Assembly: GCA_903892415.1 (NCBI GenBank)
Contig: CAITIQ010000071.1
Coordinates: forward strand, 1 to 37,463
Direction: 5' to 3'
Source of the DNA: an uncultured delta proteobacterium
GTDB lineage: Bacteria > Myxococcota_A > Polyangia > Polyangiales > Polyangiaceae
DNA: 37,463 nt
Shown: one piece after another, positions 16,401-24,900 of the stretch
Numbering within the stretch: position 1 is the first letter of the stretch
Layout: the number at the start of each line of letters is the position of its first letter
Made by a program: the position numbers and the translations under genes
The notes under the pieces: generated by a model
Database searches by the model: none
What the model was told of the DNA's origin: nothing
The model's input: only the letters and a program-made list of their open reading frames with translations

Positions 16401-19367
16401 GTCCCACGCCGGCTCAGACGCAGACTGCAAGGCCTCATCACAGGCGGCGAGACTGCGCAGTGCGGCCTCGTCGTCCCCGAGGCAGTGCTCCTCGACCTCG
16501 GCCGCCATCATGTGGAGTTGAGCGAGAGCGCGAGGCTCGGACTCTTCACGCGCGAGCGACTTGAGTTCCGTCACGAGGCGCTTGTGATTGCGTGTCTGGC
16601 GAAGCAGACGAACGAGTGAAAGCGTGGGCAGCGGATGGGCGGGCCGCAAGCGCTGGGCTGCGCGGTAGGCCTCCACAGCATCGCCTGGCGCTTTGCGGAA
16701 GCTCTCATCGAGGTCTGCAACCTCGAGCCACGTTTCAAACGCGGAGTCGGCGTCGTGCGCGACGAGGGAGGTCAACGTCTTGCGTGACTCATCGAAGCGG
16801 TTGAGCTTGCGCAGCGCTCGAACCCGCGCTCGGCAGGCATCGATATCGTTGGGACGCGCGACCAACGCCTTGTCGATCAGGAGCAGCGACTTATCGATTT
16901 CGTTCTTGTAGTCAGCGACCTCGGCCGCTTCCAACAGCAGTCTGACGCGCAGCTCGATGTCGCTCGTGCGCTTGGCCTCTTCGCCCAGGGCGAACAGCAG
17001 CTTGTCGGTGTCCTTTGCTCGTCGGGCGTTGCGGGCGAGGGCGATCAATGCCGAACGTCGGTCCGGATCGATCGCCAACATGCGCTCGGCGACCGAGATC
17101 GCGCGGTCCGGGCGATCGAGCTCGTCTTCCCACAACACCAGCACCTTCTCGAGCAGCGCGAGTTTGTGCTCGCGGTCCGACTCGACTGAGGCAGCTTGCT
17201 CGTAGAGGTCCACGCGCTGCTCGCTGATCTTTGCGATCTCAGCGGTCGCTCGGTGAGGACGCAGCAGCCCAACCAAGCCATCGAAGGTGGTGCCGTGACC
17301 GGGCGACAACATCCAAGCCCCACGCAAGGCATCAACCGCTTGGTCGTCCTGATTCAGGTGACGCGAAGCAATGTCACTCGCGCGCAAATAGGCTTGCAGG
17401 CGCTCCCGCGTTGGGCGCTCAGAGTTCGCCGCTAGGAGCCACATGCGCACGCGCTCGGCATGCCGTCCCATTCTTTGCAGCGACTGATCGAGACTCTCAC
17501 GAACCGCTCGGTTGATTGGATCGCTCGCGAGGGCGCGCGCCGAGGCATCAGCGGCCAGGTCTGCCCGGCCGAGCCGACCATAAGCGTCAGCGAGCCTGAC
17601 GTACTCGAAGCTGACCGCTTCGCGTTTGCTCAGCAAGCCAAGCCGCTTGACGCGAATGTCGACGATGCGAGCGAAGTCGTTGTCGTGCTCGAGTTGGCGC
17701 AATAGCTCCGCGAAGACGCGTTCCTGCGTAAGCGAGCCGGTGGAAACGCACGACTCCGCGCGAAAGAGGGCTGCGACGCCTTCACCGCGCGCGATGTTTC
17801 GATCCAGGAGGATGCGGGCCGCCGCATAGTTGAGGCGGGCCGTTCGTTCGGCGTCCCCTTCCCGTTCACCTTCTACGCGCAGCGCTTCTGCCAAGCCGCC
17901 ATCGCGGTCGTTGCGCGCGAGATGACGCAACATCGCGCCGCGTACCGGACCGGGGTTGGGAGCGAGAGCAACAGCACGCGAAAGCGCGACCCGCGCCGCC
18001 GGGACATCGGCGAGCGTGCGCTCCAAAATGTGAGCTCGTTCAACGAGCAGCCAGGCAGCAAGGATGGCGTCGCCTCCTGCGCCGTCGGGGGCGCAAGCGT
18101 CGGCCCAAGTCTGAAGGTGCTCGGCCAACGCCGCAGCGACCTTCTTGGGCTCGAGCGCGTATTCTTTGCGGAGCACGACCTCCAGCCCTTGCAATGCCGC
18201 CGCATTGCGAGGCGCAAAGCGGAGGGAGTCCTCATAGGCTTCACGAGCTGCGGCTGAGTCACCACGCACCTCGTGCAAACGAGCCGCAGTTGCGTGCAGA
18301 GCGCCCTTTGCTACGTCGGTCTCGGCGAGTGCGATCTCATCCGCGAGCACCGCAAGGGATTCAGGGGTGAGCGCGAGCAGACGACGCAGACGACTTGCGG
18401 CAGCAGGCAGCGCCCGCTCGAGCTGACGTGCGCTTTCGTAGTGCTTCTCGGCGCGCGCGCGATCTCCCAGCACCCATTCACAAAGCAACCCCAGCTCCAC
18501 GTGCGCGTGCGCGGCGCCCTGAGGGTCGTCGCGCAGCAGGCGGTCAGCCCGGGCTTTGATTTCTTGGTCGAGCGGATTCTGCGTACCGCTCGGCGGGGGC
18601 ACCGACTCGGCGCGCGTTTGGGTCGCAGCGATAACATGCCGGTCCGCGTCCGGACGACGAGATGCGGGACTCCCATGCTCCGGAGCCAATAGAGCAGCAG
18701 GTTGCGGCGGCTCCTCTGCAGGAGCCTCAACGACGACCGCTGTTTCAGCCGCAGCGACATGCGCTACAGCCGGCGGAACGGACTGACCTGGTTCACGTGT
18801 ACGAACGCGCTCGACGGTAGAGCGAAGACTGTAGCTGCCGGGAGGTCTTGAAGCGCTCACACGCGGGGCCTCGGCGCGAGCCTGGTTGACGTCGGTGCGT
18901 TCTCCGTCCGAGCTGGCCAGCACGCCGGGCTCAACGTCCCAAGCGATCGCGTCGACGTCCTCTACTTCCGTGTACGCCTCCTCGACCGCTTGCTCGCTGG
19001 AAGGTGCGGCAGGCTCAGGATCGGTTGGGCTCGACGGCGCGTTGGGAGAGCCATACGCAAGCGTTTGGGCTCTGGCAGGTGAAGGTGATTCAGCCGTGCC
19101 CAAGCCCAACTGCGTGCGCGGTAGATTCGCGGTGGACGGGCTCTTCGGCGGGATCAAGCCAGGCGGACGAAGGGCGGCGGCTGGCCGCGGCGGACCACCG
19201 AGACCAGGTGCAGTGGGAGGACGCAGCTTCGACGCAGCTGCGTCCGCGCCCGGTCGTGCGCCCCACGTTGGTGCAACGCGCGGTGGACGCGGCCTGGCGT
19301 TACCGCCGTCAGCTCCCGCGGAATTTTCGCCGTCTTCGGACTTCGGCCCGTCTGTTTCGTCGGCCAC
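13413..19367 (-). CDS. Giant TPR-repeat protein (1984 residues)
   Basis: The product has three parts. Residues 1-265 are disordered, Pro/Ala/Arg-rich with acidic patches. Residues about 270-1660 are continuous helical hairpins of TPR type, for example HYESARQLERALPAA, AYEDSLRFAPRNAAALQGL, AISVAERMLAIDPDRRSALIAL and EGYREALLLWPNSTLAARGLERL, with the conserved small-residue and Pro positions of TPRs. Residues about 1670-1984 form a different C-terminal domain that I do not recognise. There is no signal peptide or membrane segment, so a cytoplasmic scaffold is likely. The GTG start at 19367 is supported by AGGA seven bases upstream. The next gene begins 6 bp after the stop, and a PP2C phosphatase gene lies 157 bp upstream on the same strand. 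Partners are unknown. Confidence 0.85.
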   Translation of the reverse strand: MADETDGPKSEDGENSAGADGGNARPRPPRVAPTWGARPGADAAASKLRPPTAPGLGGPPRPAAALRPPGLIPPKSPSTANLPRTQLGLGTAESPSPARAQTLAYGSPNAPSSPTDPEPAAPSSEQAVEEAYTEVEDVDAIAWDVEPGVLASSDGERTDVNQARAEAPRVSASRPPGSYSLRSTVERVRTREPGQSVPPAVAHVAAAETAVVVEAPAEEPPQPAALLAPEHGSPASRRPDADRHVIAATQTRAESVPPPSGTQNPLDQEIKARADRLLRDDPQGAAHAHVELGLLCEWVLGDRARAEKHYESARQLERALPAAASRLRRLLALTPESLAVLADEIALAETDVAKGALHATAARLHEVRGDSAAAREAYEDSLRFAPRNAAALQGLEVVLRKEYALEPKKVAAALAEHLQTWADACAPDGAGGDAILAAWLLVERAHILERTLADVPAARVALSRAVALAPNPGPVRGAMLRHLARNDRDGGLAEALRVEGEREGDAERTARLNYAAARILLDRNIARGEGVAALFRAESCVSTGSLTQERVFAELLRQLEHDNDFARIVDIRVKRLGLLSKREAVSFEYVRLADAYGRLGRADLAADASARALASDPINRAVRESLDQSLQRMGRHAERVRMWLLAANSERPTRERLQAYLRASDIASRHLNQDDQAVDALRGAWMLSPGHGTTFDGLVGLLRPHRATAEIAKISEQRVDLYEQAASVESDREHKLALLEKVLVLWEDELDRPDRAISVAERMLAIDPDRRSALIALARNARRAKDTDKLLFALGEEAKRTSDIELRVRLLLEAAEVADYKNEIDKSLLLIDKALVARPNDIDACRARVRALRKLNRFDESRKTLTSLVAHDADSAFETWLEVADLDESFRKAPGDAVEAYRAAQRLRPAHPLPTLSLVRLLRQTRNHKRLVTELKSLAREESEPRALAQLHMMAAEVEEHCLGDDEAALRSLAACDEALQSASEPAWDPTVFESTERILFRLGDDAGLMRLYAKWLERKPPATVDHTLRVGLAFALEETNPAQASEVLDALVSVVPKHVPALRRLVHLRRALGESGPLSNLLFAQGSVLGARVARAGALWEVVNLEERIGPAHTLEALARIIREDPADVGALDALIRVASRLVNNVSVPHPALLAARGQLLAALRARRELTIDPISRAAYHIEEATLLEFAEVERDPARALEGYREALLLWPNSTLAARGLERLGTELSDHRAVVQSQLALVKLTPNATEKAALYVRAADLTSAQLRDDLAALELFELSLDTDPENRDAAHALNAMLVNEPRRLIERFRDAFDRMSVPAQVAFVGAELAQAYLRIHRSEGEAARLDYGPAIAAIRRAMDAKGEDLGSLFILSGLYNAQKAWGESRETLQHIVELSQANEKKERLTALFALVDLFEGPLADTTLAEATLVNILKQDATHKVALERLHALALRTGDKALARSSLERLAECETDLSQRTEYQLRVAEVCREANDGAGMLRALSDAVVSTPNDVRPFTVLTRLYRADTHDGALGLAHALEQILEMAKARRRPLEARWLYTLGLLELNLLKRINEGLAHLQTAIGAASVVQPVLGQASPLVELRAALGLGLLSAGRTKDAVLVLRELLTTDADTLVRLLEPSAFNTVRSACVAATGSILSAVLACLDSALATDGRADEKLPVEELRALLGEVSSERLAKLRTRRLESDAPFANALGPKELSGFLFPEARTPFIEVAVAIQSIVPKILGFTLSSFGIASRDRINARDGHPSRVLLDRVARAFGVSEYEFYLSANWTGPARVIAGDPPAIVASASIAELPEGEQVFTFARLVARIALGLTFIDDVPPEGVDGLLTSAMRSIFPQWGLGELSPQREHSLAASLAPMQRAIGRVQRKLLQERAQGISAALNPQGFVSAVRRSELRIAYALSGDLLGGIEVLRRLEPELSRTGDTARFLIGHPIANELIRFALTQDAYVERRKLGVVWGAAQG

Positions 19368-19439
19368 GTTGCAATCCTACAGGTTGTCTTTCGAAAGCGG
19401 GCACTCGACGAGCGCCGCTCGAATCATTGCGTGTCCTCG

Positions 19440-19467
19440 TCGATTGACGCCAAGCACGCGTCATCGA
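19440..19467 (-). terminator. Imperfect hairpin between PP2C and TPR genes
   Basis: Arms TCGAT+GACGC and GCGTC+ATCGA form a 10-bp stem with one bulged base and a 7-nt loop, about 60 bp after the PP2C stop. There is no T-run, so termination would be weak or factor-dependent; it may instead be an mRNA stabiliser. Confidence 0.3.
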
Positions 19468-19524
19468 GTGAGGGACGAACAATCCAGTGTTACGGTCAGT
19501 CCCGCGGGGAACTCAGCTGACGAG

Positions 19525-20316
19525 CTACTGGGTCCAACGCACGAGCACGCAGGTGACGTTGTCCGGGCCACCGTTCTCATTCGCTCGCTCGATCAGTTTG
19601 GCGGCCGCTGTCTTGAGGTCCGCGTGGGCGCCAAGTACCTGGGCGATCTCCTCGTCCGTCACGGGACCCGACAGACCGTCCGAGCAAAGCAGGAAGGTGT
19701 CATTGGACTGAGGCACCTCAAAACGCGTGTCCACCTTGACGGTGTCCTTCATGCCGAGCGCGCGCACGATCACGTTCTTGTGGGGGAAGTTGGCGATCTC
19801 TTCCTCAGTGAGCCGCTTCATCTTGATGTAGTCGTTGAGCAGCGAGTGATCATCCGTCAGCAAGTCCAGCTTGCCCTGACGGAAGCGATAGACCCGACTG
19901 TCTCCGACGTGGGCCGCGTAGACACCGTCATTGGCGGCGAACAGGCCGACGATGGTCGTACCCATGTTGCGCTTCTTGAGCTCGCGTTGGCCGGTCTCGT
20001 AGATGCGCAGGTTGGCCAGCTTTATGCCGGTGATGAGCCGGTTTTCCTCGTAGCCCTTGGAGCGGTCCATCTTGTAGGGCCACGTCCGCTCGGGGTCATG
20101 CTGAGTCGCGGCGAAGAACTCTCGCAGCGCGTCCAGCGCCATCTGCGATGCAACCTCGCCCGATGCGTGACCACCCATACCGTCGGCGACGACGAACAGG
20201 CCGTAGTCCGGCATGATGGAGAAGTTGTCTTCGTTGTGGTTGCGCTTGCGGCCGACGTTGGTCTCGCCCGCAACCTCAATTCGGTATTTGGAGTGAATGC
20301 TTCCGTGCACGGTCAT
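19525..20316 (-). CDS. PP2C-family Ser/Thr protein phosphatase (Stp-like)
   Basis: PP2C phosphatases remove phosphate from Ser/Thr using two metal ions, usually opposing eukaryotic-type kinases. The 263-residue protein carries every signature: N-terminal TNVGRKRNHNEDNF, VVADGMGGHASGE, MGTTIVGLF, AAHVGDSRVYRFR, LCSDGLSGPVTDEEI and GGPDNVTCVLV. All metal-binding Asp residues are present, so it should be active. A small insertion near residues 75-95 (HDPERTWPYKMDRSKG) is longer than in compact bacterial members. The two kinases in this window, about 10-14 kb away, are possible substrates, but that is an inference. Confidence 0.95.
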   Translation of the reverse strand: MTVHGSIHSKYRIEVAGETNVGRKRNHNEDNFSIMPDYGLFVVADGMGGHASGEVASQMALDALREFFAATQHDPERTWPYKMDRSKGYEENRLITGIKLANLRIYETGQRELKKRNMGTTIVGLFAANDGVYAAHVGDSRVYRFRQGKLDLLTDDHSLLNDYIKMKRLTEEEIANFPHKNVIVRALGMKDTVKVDTRFEVPQSNDTFLLCSDGLSGPVTDEEIAQVLGAHADLKTAAAKLIERANENGGPDNVTCVLVRWTQ

Positions 20317-20418
20317 CCAAGGCGGTGCGTAGGCCCACGCGGGTTAACGAAACGGAGCCGAGTGGCTCGCGGAGCAGAGAACGAAGACAACGGATGGTCA
20401 GCTGCGGCGAGGCAACTG

Positions 20419-21336
20419 TCAACTCAAACCCGGGAGCTTGAGTCGTGGAGGGGCGATCGCCACGCCATCGGCCGTCCACTTGTAGAAACCTTCACCCGTC
20501 TTTTTGCCCAACCGGCCAGCGCGCACCATCTGACGGAGCAACGAGGGCGGACGGAACTGCTCTCCGAGTTCGCGATGAAGGTGCTCCAAGATGCCGAGCC
20601 GAACGTCCAATCCAACCAAGTCACCAAGCTTGAGCGGCCCCATCGGGTGGCGGTAACCAAGCTCCATCGCCCGATCGATGTCTTCCACCGAGGCCACCCC
20701 CGACTCGAGCATTCGAATGGCTTCACATCCGAGCGCGACACCGAGGCGACTGGTCGCAAACCCTGGACTGTCATTGACGACGATCGGCGTCTTTTTGAGC
20801 GCGCTCGCGAGCTCCAGCGCCCGCGTGAGCGTCGACTCCTCGGTACCAACGCCGCGCACGATCTCGAGCAGCTCCATCACGGGAGGAGGATTGAAAAAGT
20901 GCAGACCAACGGTGCGCCCCGGAATTCCTAGGCGAGTACCGATCTCGGTGATGGAAAGGCTCGACGTGTTCGACCCGACGATCACCCCGGACGGTGACTT
21001 CGCGAGGACCTCGCTGAGCACCGAGATCTTGAGCTCCATGCGCTCGGGGATCGCCTCGATGCACAGGTCAATCCCGTCGCAAGCCTGCTCGAGGCTGCTG
21101 GTTTGCACCAAGTTGGCGAGCAGCGTCGAACGCGCTGACTCGGTCAGCTTGCCCTTTTCAACCACGCGCTGAGTGACCGACGCGATCGCCTTGATCGCCG
21201 AGGCCACCTTGGCACTATCAACGTCAAAGAGCCGGGCTTCCATGCCTGCGCCGGCAACGACCTGCGCGATGCCTTGCCCCATGGTCCCGGTGCCGAGCAC
21301 CAACACCCTCGAGAACGGTGACGCCGGAACACTCAC
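20419..21336 (-). CDS. 3-hydroxyacyl-CoA (3-hydroxybutyryl-CoA) dehydrogenase
   Basis: This enzyme oxidises 3-hydroxyacyl-CoA to 3-ketoacyl-CoA with NAD(P), in beta-oxidation, butyrate or PHB metabolism. The 305-residue product has the Rossmann fingerprint GTGTMGQGIA at about 12-21, the SNTSSL strand, the catalytic His in LHFFNPPPVMELLEIV, and the helical C-terminal domain (NDSPGFATSRL, HPMGPLKLGDLVGLD, GRLGKKTGEGFY). Length is typical of single-function members, not of the fused FadB/FadJ type. The GTG start at 21336 overlaps the stop of the upstream gene in a GTGA tetranucleotide, indicating translational coupling; the longer upstream frame is a shadow of that gene. Confidence 0.93.
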   Translation of the reverse strand: MSVPASPFSRVLVLGTGTMGQGIAQVVAGAGMEARLFDVDSAKVASAIKAIASVTQRVVEKGKLTESARSTLLANLVQTSSLEQACDGIDLCIEAIPERMELKISVLSEVLAKSPSGVIVGSNTSSLSITEIGTRLGIPGRTVGLHFFNPPPVMELLEIVRGVGTEESTLTRALELASALKKTPIVVNDSPGFATSRLGVALGCEAIRMLESGVASVEDIDRAMELGYRHPMGPLKLGDLVGLDVRLGILEHLHRELGEQFRPPSLLRQMVRAGRLGKKTGEGFYKWTADGVAIAPPRLKLPGLS

Positions 21337-21764
21337 GGCGGAACCATCCGGAACGGAGCGGAGGGCGCGCCCGCGGGACGAGCCGATCCCGGCGCGCGAG
21401 CCGAAGGCATCGTGCCGCTCGGTGCCCCGGCGCGTGGCGGGAGAGCCGTCGGCCGGGGCCGACGCGCTTTGTCGGGATCCGCGGGCGCAGCAGCGGGCGC
21501 CTTGGCCGCGGGAGCAGAGACCGACGGCTTTGCGGAAGCCGAAGCTGCGCCGGCTTTGGCGTCGGAGGTCTGCCCAACCAGGAAGTAGACGGCGAAGACC
21601 AGGAACAGACAGCCCCCGACGATCGGCACCCAAGAGGGTGTCATCGGCTCACCCGGAGCGAGTTCTTTCGCCGGGGAAGGATCGAAGTCGTCGTGAGCGT
21701 GGTCATGGCCATCGGCCCCGTGGGCGTCGGCTTTGTGGGCATCGTGCGCGTGGTCGGCACTCAT
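21333..21764 (-). CDS. His/Asp-rich one-TM membrane protein
   Basis: The 143-residue product begins with a metal-ligand-rich segment (eight His and seven Asp in the first 28 residues), followed by one membrane span (about 44-64, WVPIVGGCLFLVFAVYFLV) and an Ala/Pro/Arg-rich tail. The His-rich end could bind Zn, Ni or Cu. Some terminal-oxidase accessory subunits of myxobacteria have similar His-rich starts, but no oxidase gene is nearby and I do not assign a function. The ATG at 21764 (MSADHAH) is preferred over the frame opening at 21815 because the added residues look random. The gene ends in a GTGA overlap with the dehydrogenase gene, so the pair forms an operon. Confidence 0.65.
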   Translation of the reverse strand: MSADHAHDAHKADAHGADGHDHAHDDFDPSPAKELAPGEPMTPSWVPIVGGCLFLVFAVYFLVGQTSDAKAGAASASAKPSVSAPAAKAPAAAPADPDKARRPRPTALPPRAGAPSGTMPSARAPGSARPAGAPSAPFRMVPP

Positions 21765-21851
21765 AGGTGGCACCGTTAAACCACGAACGCCCGCGGAAGG
21801 GAACCTGCGCAGCAAAGCGGCGCGCTAAGCCTCGAAGACCACCGTTCGAAA

Positions 21852-21883
21852 CGGCAAAGGAGCGGGATACCGCTCCTTTGCCG
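21852..21883 (-). terminator. Strong hairpin terminator after the anti-sigma gene
   Basis: A perfect 14-bp stem, CGGCAAAGGAGCGG and CCGCTCCTTTGCCG, encloses a 4-nt loop. It lies 25 bp after the stop of the 1563-residue gene and is followed on the minus strand by TTTCG. It separates the sigma/anti-sigma transcript from the downstream His-rich protein gene. Confidence 0.8.
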
Positions 21884-21907
21884 CACCGCACCGATTAGCT
21901 GGTCAGC

Positions 21908-24900
21908 TCAGAACCCGCCCCAACCACCACCGTTGACCGGTACCAGTCGGGAGGTGAAGAAGACCCGCACCGTACCTACCTGACCGCGTGCCGCGTTCAG
22001 CGTGAACGGGATCTTTCGAAGTTCCCCGCCGGGCAAGGTCAGGGTGATCTCCCCGCTGACGGGCGGCAGCGTCCCCGAGCTGCTCTTCGCGCGAACCACC
22101 TCGAGCGTGTAGTTGCCCGAAGCGAGGTTGGTGAACCCGAGCGACTCACCCGAGAAGCTCGAGGCGTCCTTGGAGCTGACCGAGACGTTCTGAACCGTCG
22201 ACCCGAGCCACGAGAGACGCTTACCGTTCTTGTCAATCAAGGCGAAGTCCAGGTCCGTGCCCTGATTCCAGGTCGCGGAGATGCGCAGGTCGCCAGCGAC
22301 CGTGGGCACGGTGTTGAGCTTCGCGCTGCGGGCCGCGATATCGATCTTGTCGCGCAGGGTTGAGGGTGCGTTGTCGCGGAAGGCGGACGAGAGATTCGAC
22401 AGGCCCTGATCCTGAGAGCACCGTACGGCCTCTGCCACGCTGGTCACGTTCTCCGAGTCGATGTCGGCGAGCGCCATGCGGTGCTGACAGGCAAGGTCAC
22501 TAGCGCCCATCTGACTGAAGGCACCGATCAGCCGCTTCTGAATGCCCTTGTCCGAAGGCCGCACGTCAGCCAGACCAGAGAGGATGCGGATGGCTCGTTC
22601 GCGATCGCCGTTCATCGCAGCGAGATCGGAGCGGGCGATCACGGCATCTGCATCGAGAGCGTCTCGCTGGCTCCACTTTGCAACCACCTCGAGCGCCTCA
22701 CCGACTCGCCCGGAAGCGATCAGCGAGCGGTAAAGAGCGATGGTTCGGTCGCGACTGTCAGGCTGCGACTTGGACGCATCTTCGGCTGTACGCAGGGAGG
22801 CAGCTACCTCGTTGGCGAGCGCGTTATCCGTGGAGAAGGAGGCCTTGCGATCAAACACCTTCCGCATCGGAATCATGTTGGGACGACGCACAGGCTGCCG
22901 ATTCCAGGACTGGTCGAACGGATCGGATGCAACGGAGAGCGGAGCCTTTTTGCTTGAGGGCTTCGCTGGCGGTGACTGCGCCGCAGACGGACCAAAGGCG
23001 GGAGCTGCGGTGGCAGCTGGCGACGGCGCGCGACCCGAACTTCCTTGGCCACCGCCGCCAAACCCAAGGCTTGGCTCCGCGGCCGGCGAGAACGAGGCGT
23101 CAGACTCCTCGGCCTTCGAGCCTTTCGCGCGCTCGCGGTCGAGAAGCCCAGCGTCTAACGCATCCTTGCTCTCTTCGCCGGCTTCGCCCTCGGCGTTCGC
23201 GCTCTCGCTCGAAGCCTGTTGCTCGCCGGTGAAGACCTCGTCGATGCCGTTGCGCTCCAGACCGAAGGCTTTGAACATCGCCGCGCTCTCGAGCACGATC
23301 ATCGAGGTGTGCTTGCTGGCCACGTTGAACTGCTTGGACAACGCCACGATGCGAGTCTTGTCATCGGACCGTCCGAGGGTCTCGAGATCGGCGATCTTCG
23401 CGGCAGCGAACATGCGCGGAACGAAGGCGTTTCCGGCGCTCGAGGAAGCGAGAACCTTCGCGGGGAACGTCTGCTCGAACTTCTCCGAGCCGATGCGACC
23501 ACGCACCACCACATTGCCTTCGACCTGCTTGCTACCGTGCATACGCGCAAACACGAAGGCCTCTCCGCCTGCCGGGATCGGGTCGAGCCGTTGCGGGGTA
23601 ACCTCGGAGAGACCGGGCGGAAGCTCAACCTCCACGTCGCTCAGCACCGAGCCGTAAGCAGCCGCCAAAACATCGACAGCCGCCGCATTGACGCGCTGGC
23701 CGGGGACGTAGGGCACCATCACGCCGTTACCGCCGCGAGCCATCGCCGCGAGCGACGTAGCGTCAGCGTCGGAGCCGAGAGCAACCGCGACGACTGAGCC
23801 GTCGCCCGAAGGCAGCGCATGACGAACGGCGCTCTCGATCGTCGCAGCCTTACCCGGGCCTACGGTGGGAGTGCCGTCGCCGAGATAGATGATGCGCAGC
23901 TCACGCCCGCTCTTCGCGCCGGCAGCCGTACGTGCGGCTTGAACAGCCGCCAAGAGGTTTGAACCGCCATCGGGCTCGATCGTTCCGAGGAAGCTCTCGA
24001 CCTGTTGTGCCGCTTCGGCGCTGGGCTCGCTCGGCAGCGGAAGCGTGCGCGATTGTGTGGCGCCCATCGGCTGGCAGGTCGTGTCGCAAGCCAGCACCAG
24101 GAACTGATCCCGGCGGTCCATCTCACGGACCATCGAGGCCGCCAAGCGAGTAGCCCGGGCAAACCGCTCGCCAACCATCGAGCGGCTCGAGTCGACCACG
24201 ATCACGTGGAGCCGGTCTTTACCCTCGGCGAAGCGCGGGAGCTTCGGTCGCAGCGCCATGGCTACGTAGGGCGACGTATCATCGACGATGGACTTCGCTT
24301 CGAGCGCAGCGTCCTTCGCGTTGACACCGCCCACGGAAGGCGTCGTAGGAGCCTGCAGCGCGAGCTTCTCCTTGGGCTGGGGGCCGACCCGAGAGGCCGG
24401 CATGTCGTAGGCCCAGCTGGTGAGCTCGGTGTCACGGTTGGGGAGCGCGTATTCAACCGTTAGATCACCTGCGGGAACGAAGTTCTTCTCCGCGAGCGTC
24501 AGCTTGTCTGCTCCGCCGCTCGCATCGCCTTTGGCGAGCTGATAGCCGCGCGTCTCGACGCCGTAGGTTTTGTCGTGGCCGAGCAGCTGAACGTCAACGT
24601 TGAACTCGTCCACCTTGGTGTTGCCAGTGCCGTCGTGGGCGAGCGGATAGGTGAAGCGCCGCACGCCGTTTGATTGCGGCACCGTCTGCGTGTAGGTGAG
24701 CACGACGCGACGCGAGCCCTTCTTCGGAATGGGGAAGATGCGCAGCTCGAAGCGACCACCGCGCTGCCACTCGAGCAGGGCGGGATCCCGCCACGGCCCA
24801 GGCACCCAAACGATCTCCTCACGCGGTTTCGGCGTCTTGGGTGCGGCGTTCTGAATCACGCCGCGCCAGATGGCTGCACCTCGATCGCGATCGACGAAGG

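Noticed and set aside
18886..20931. 681-residue plus-strand open frame
   Set aside because: It runs opposite the TPR, PP2C and dehydrogenase genes, crosses their boundaries, and its translation has no recognisable motif. It is a by-product of GC-rich codon usage.
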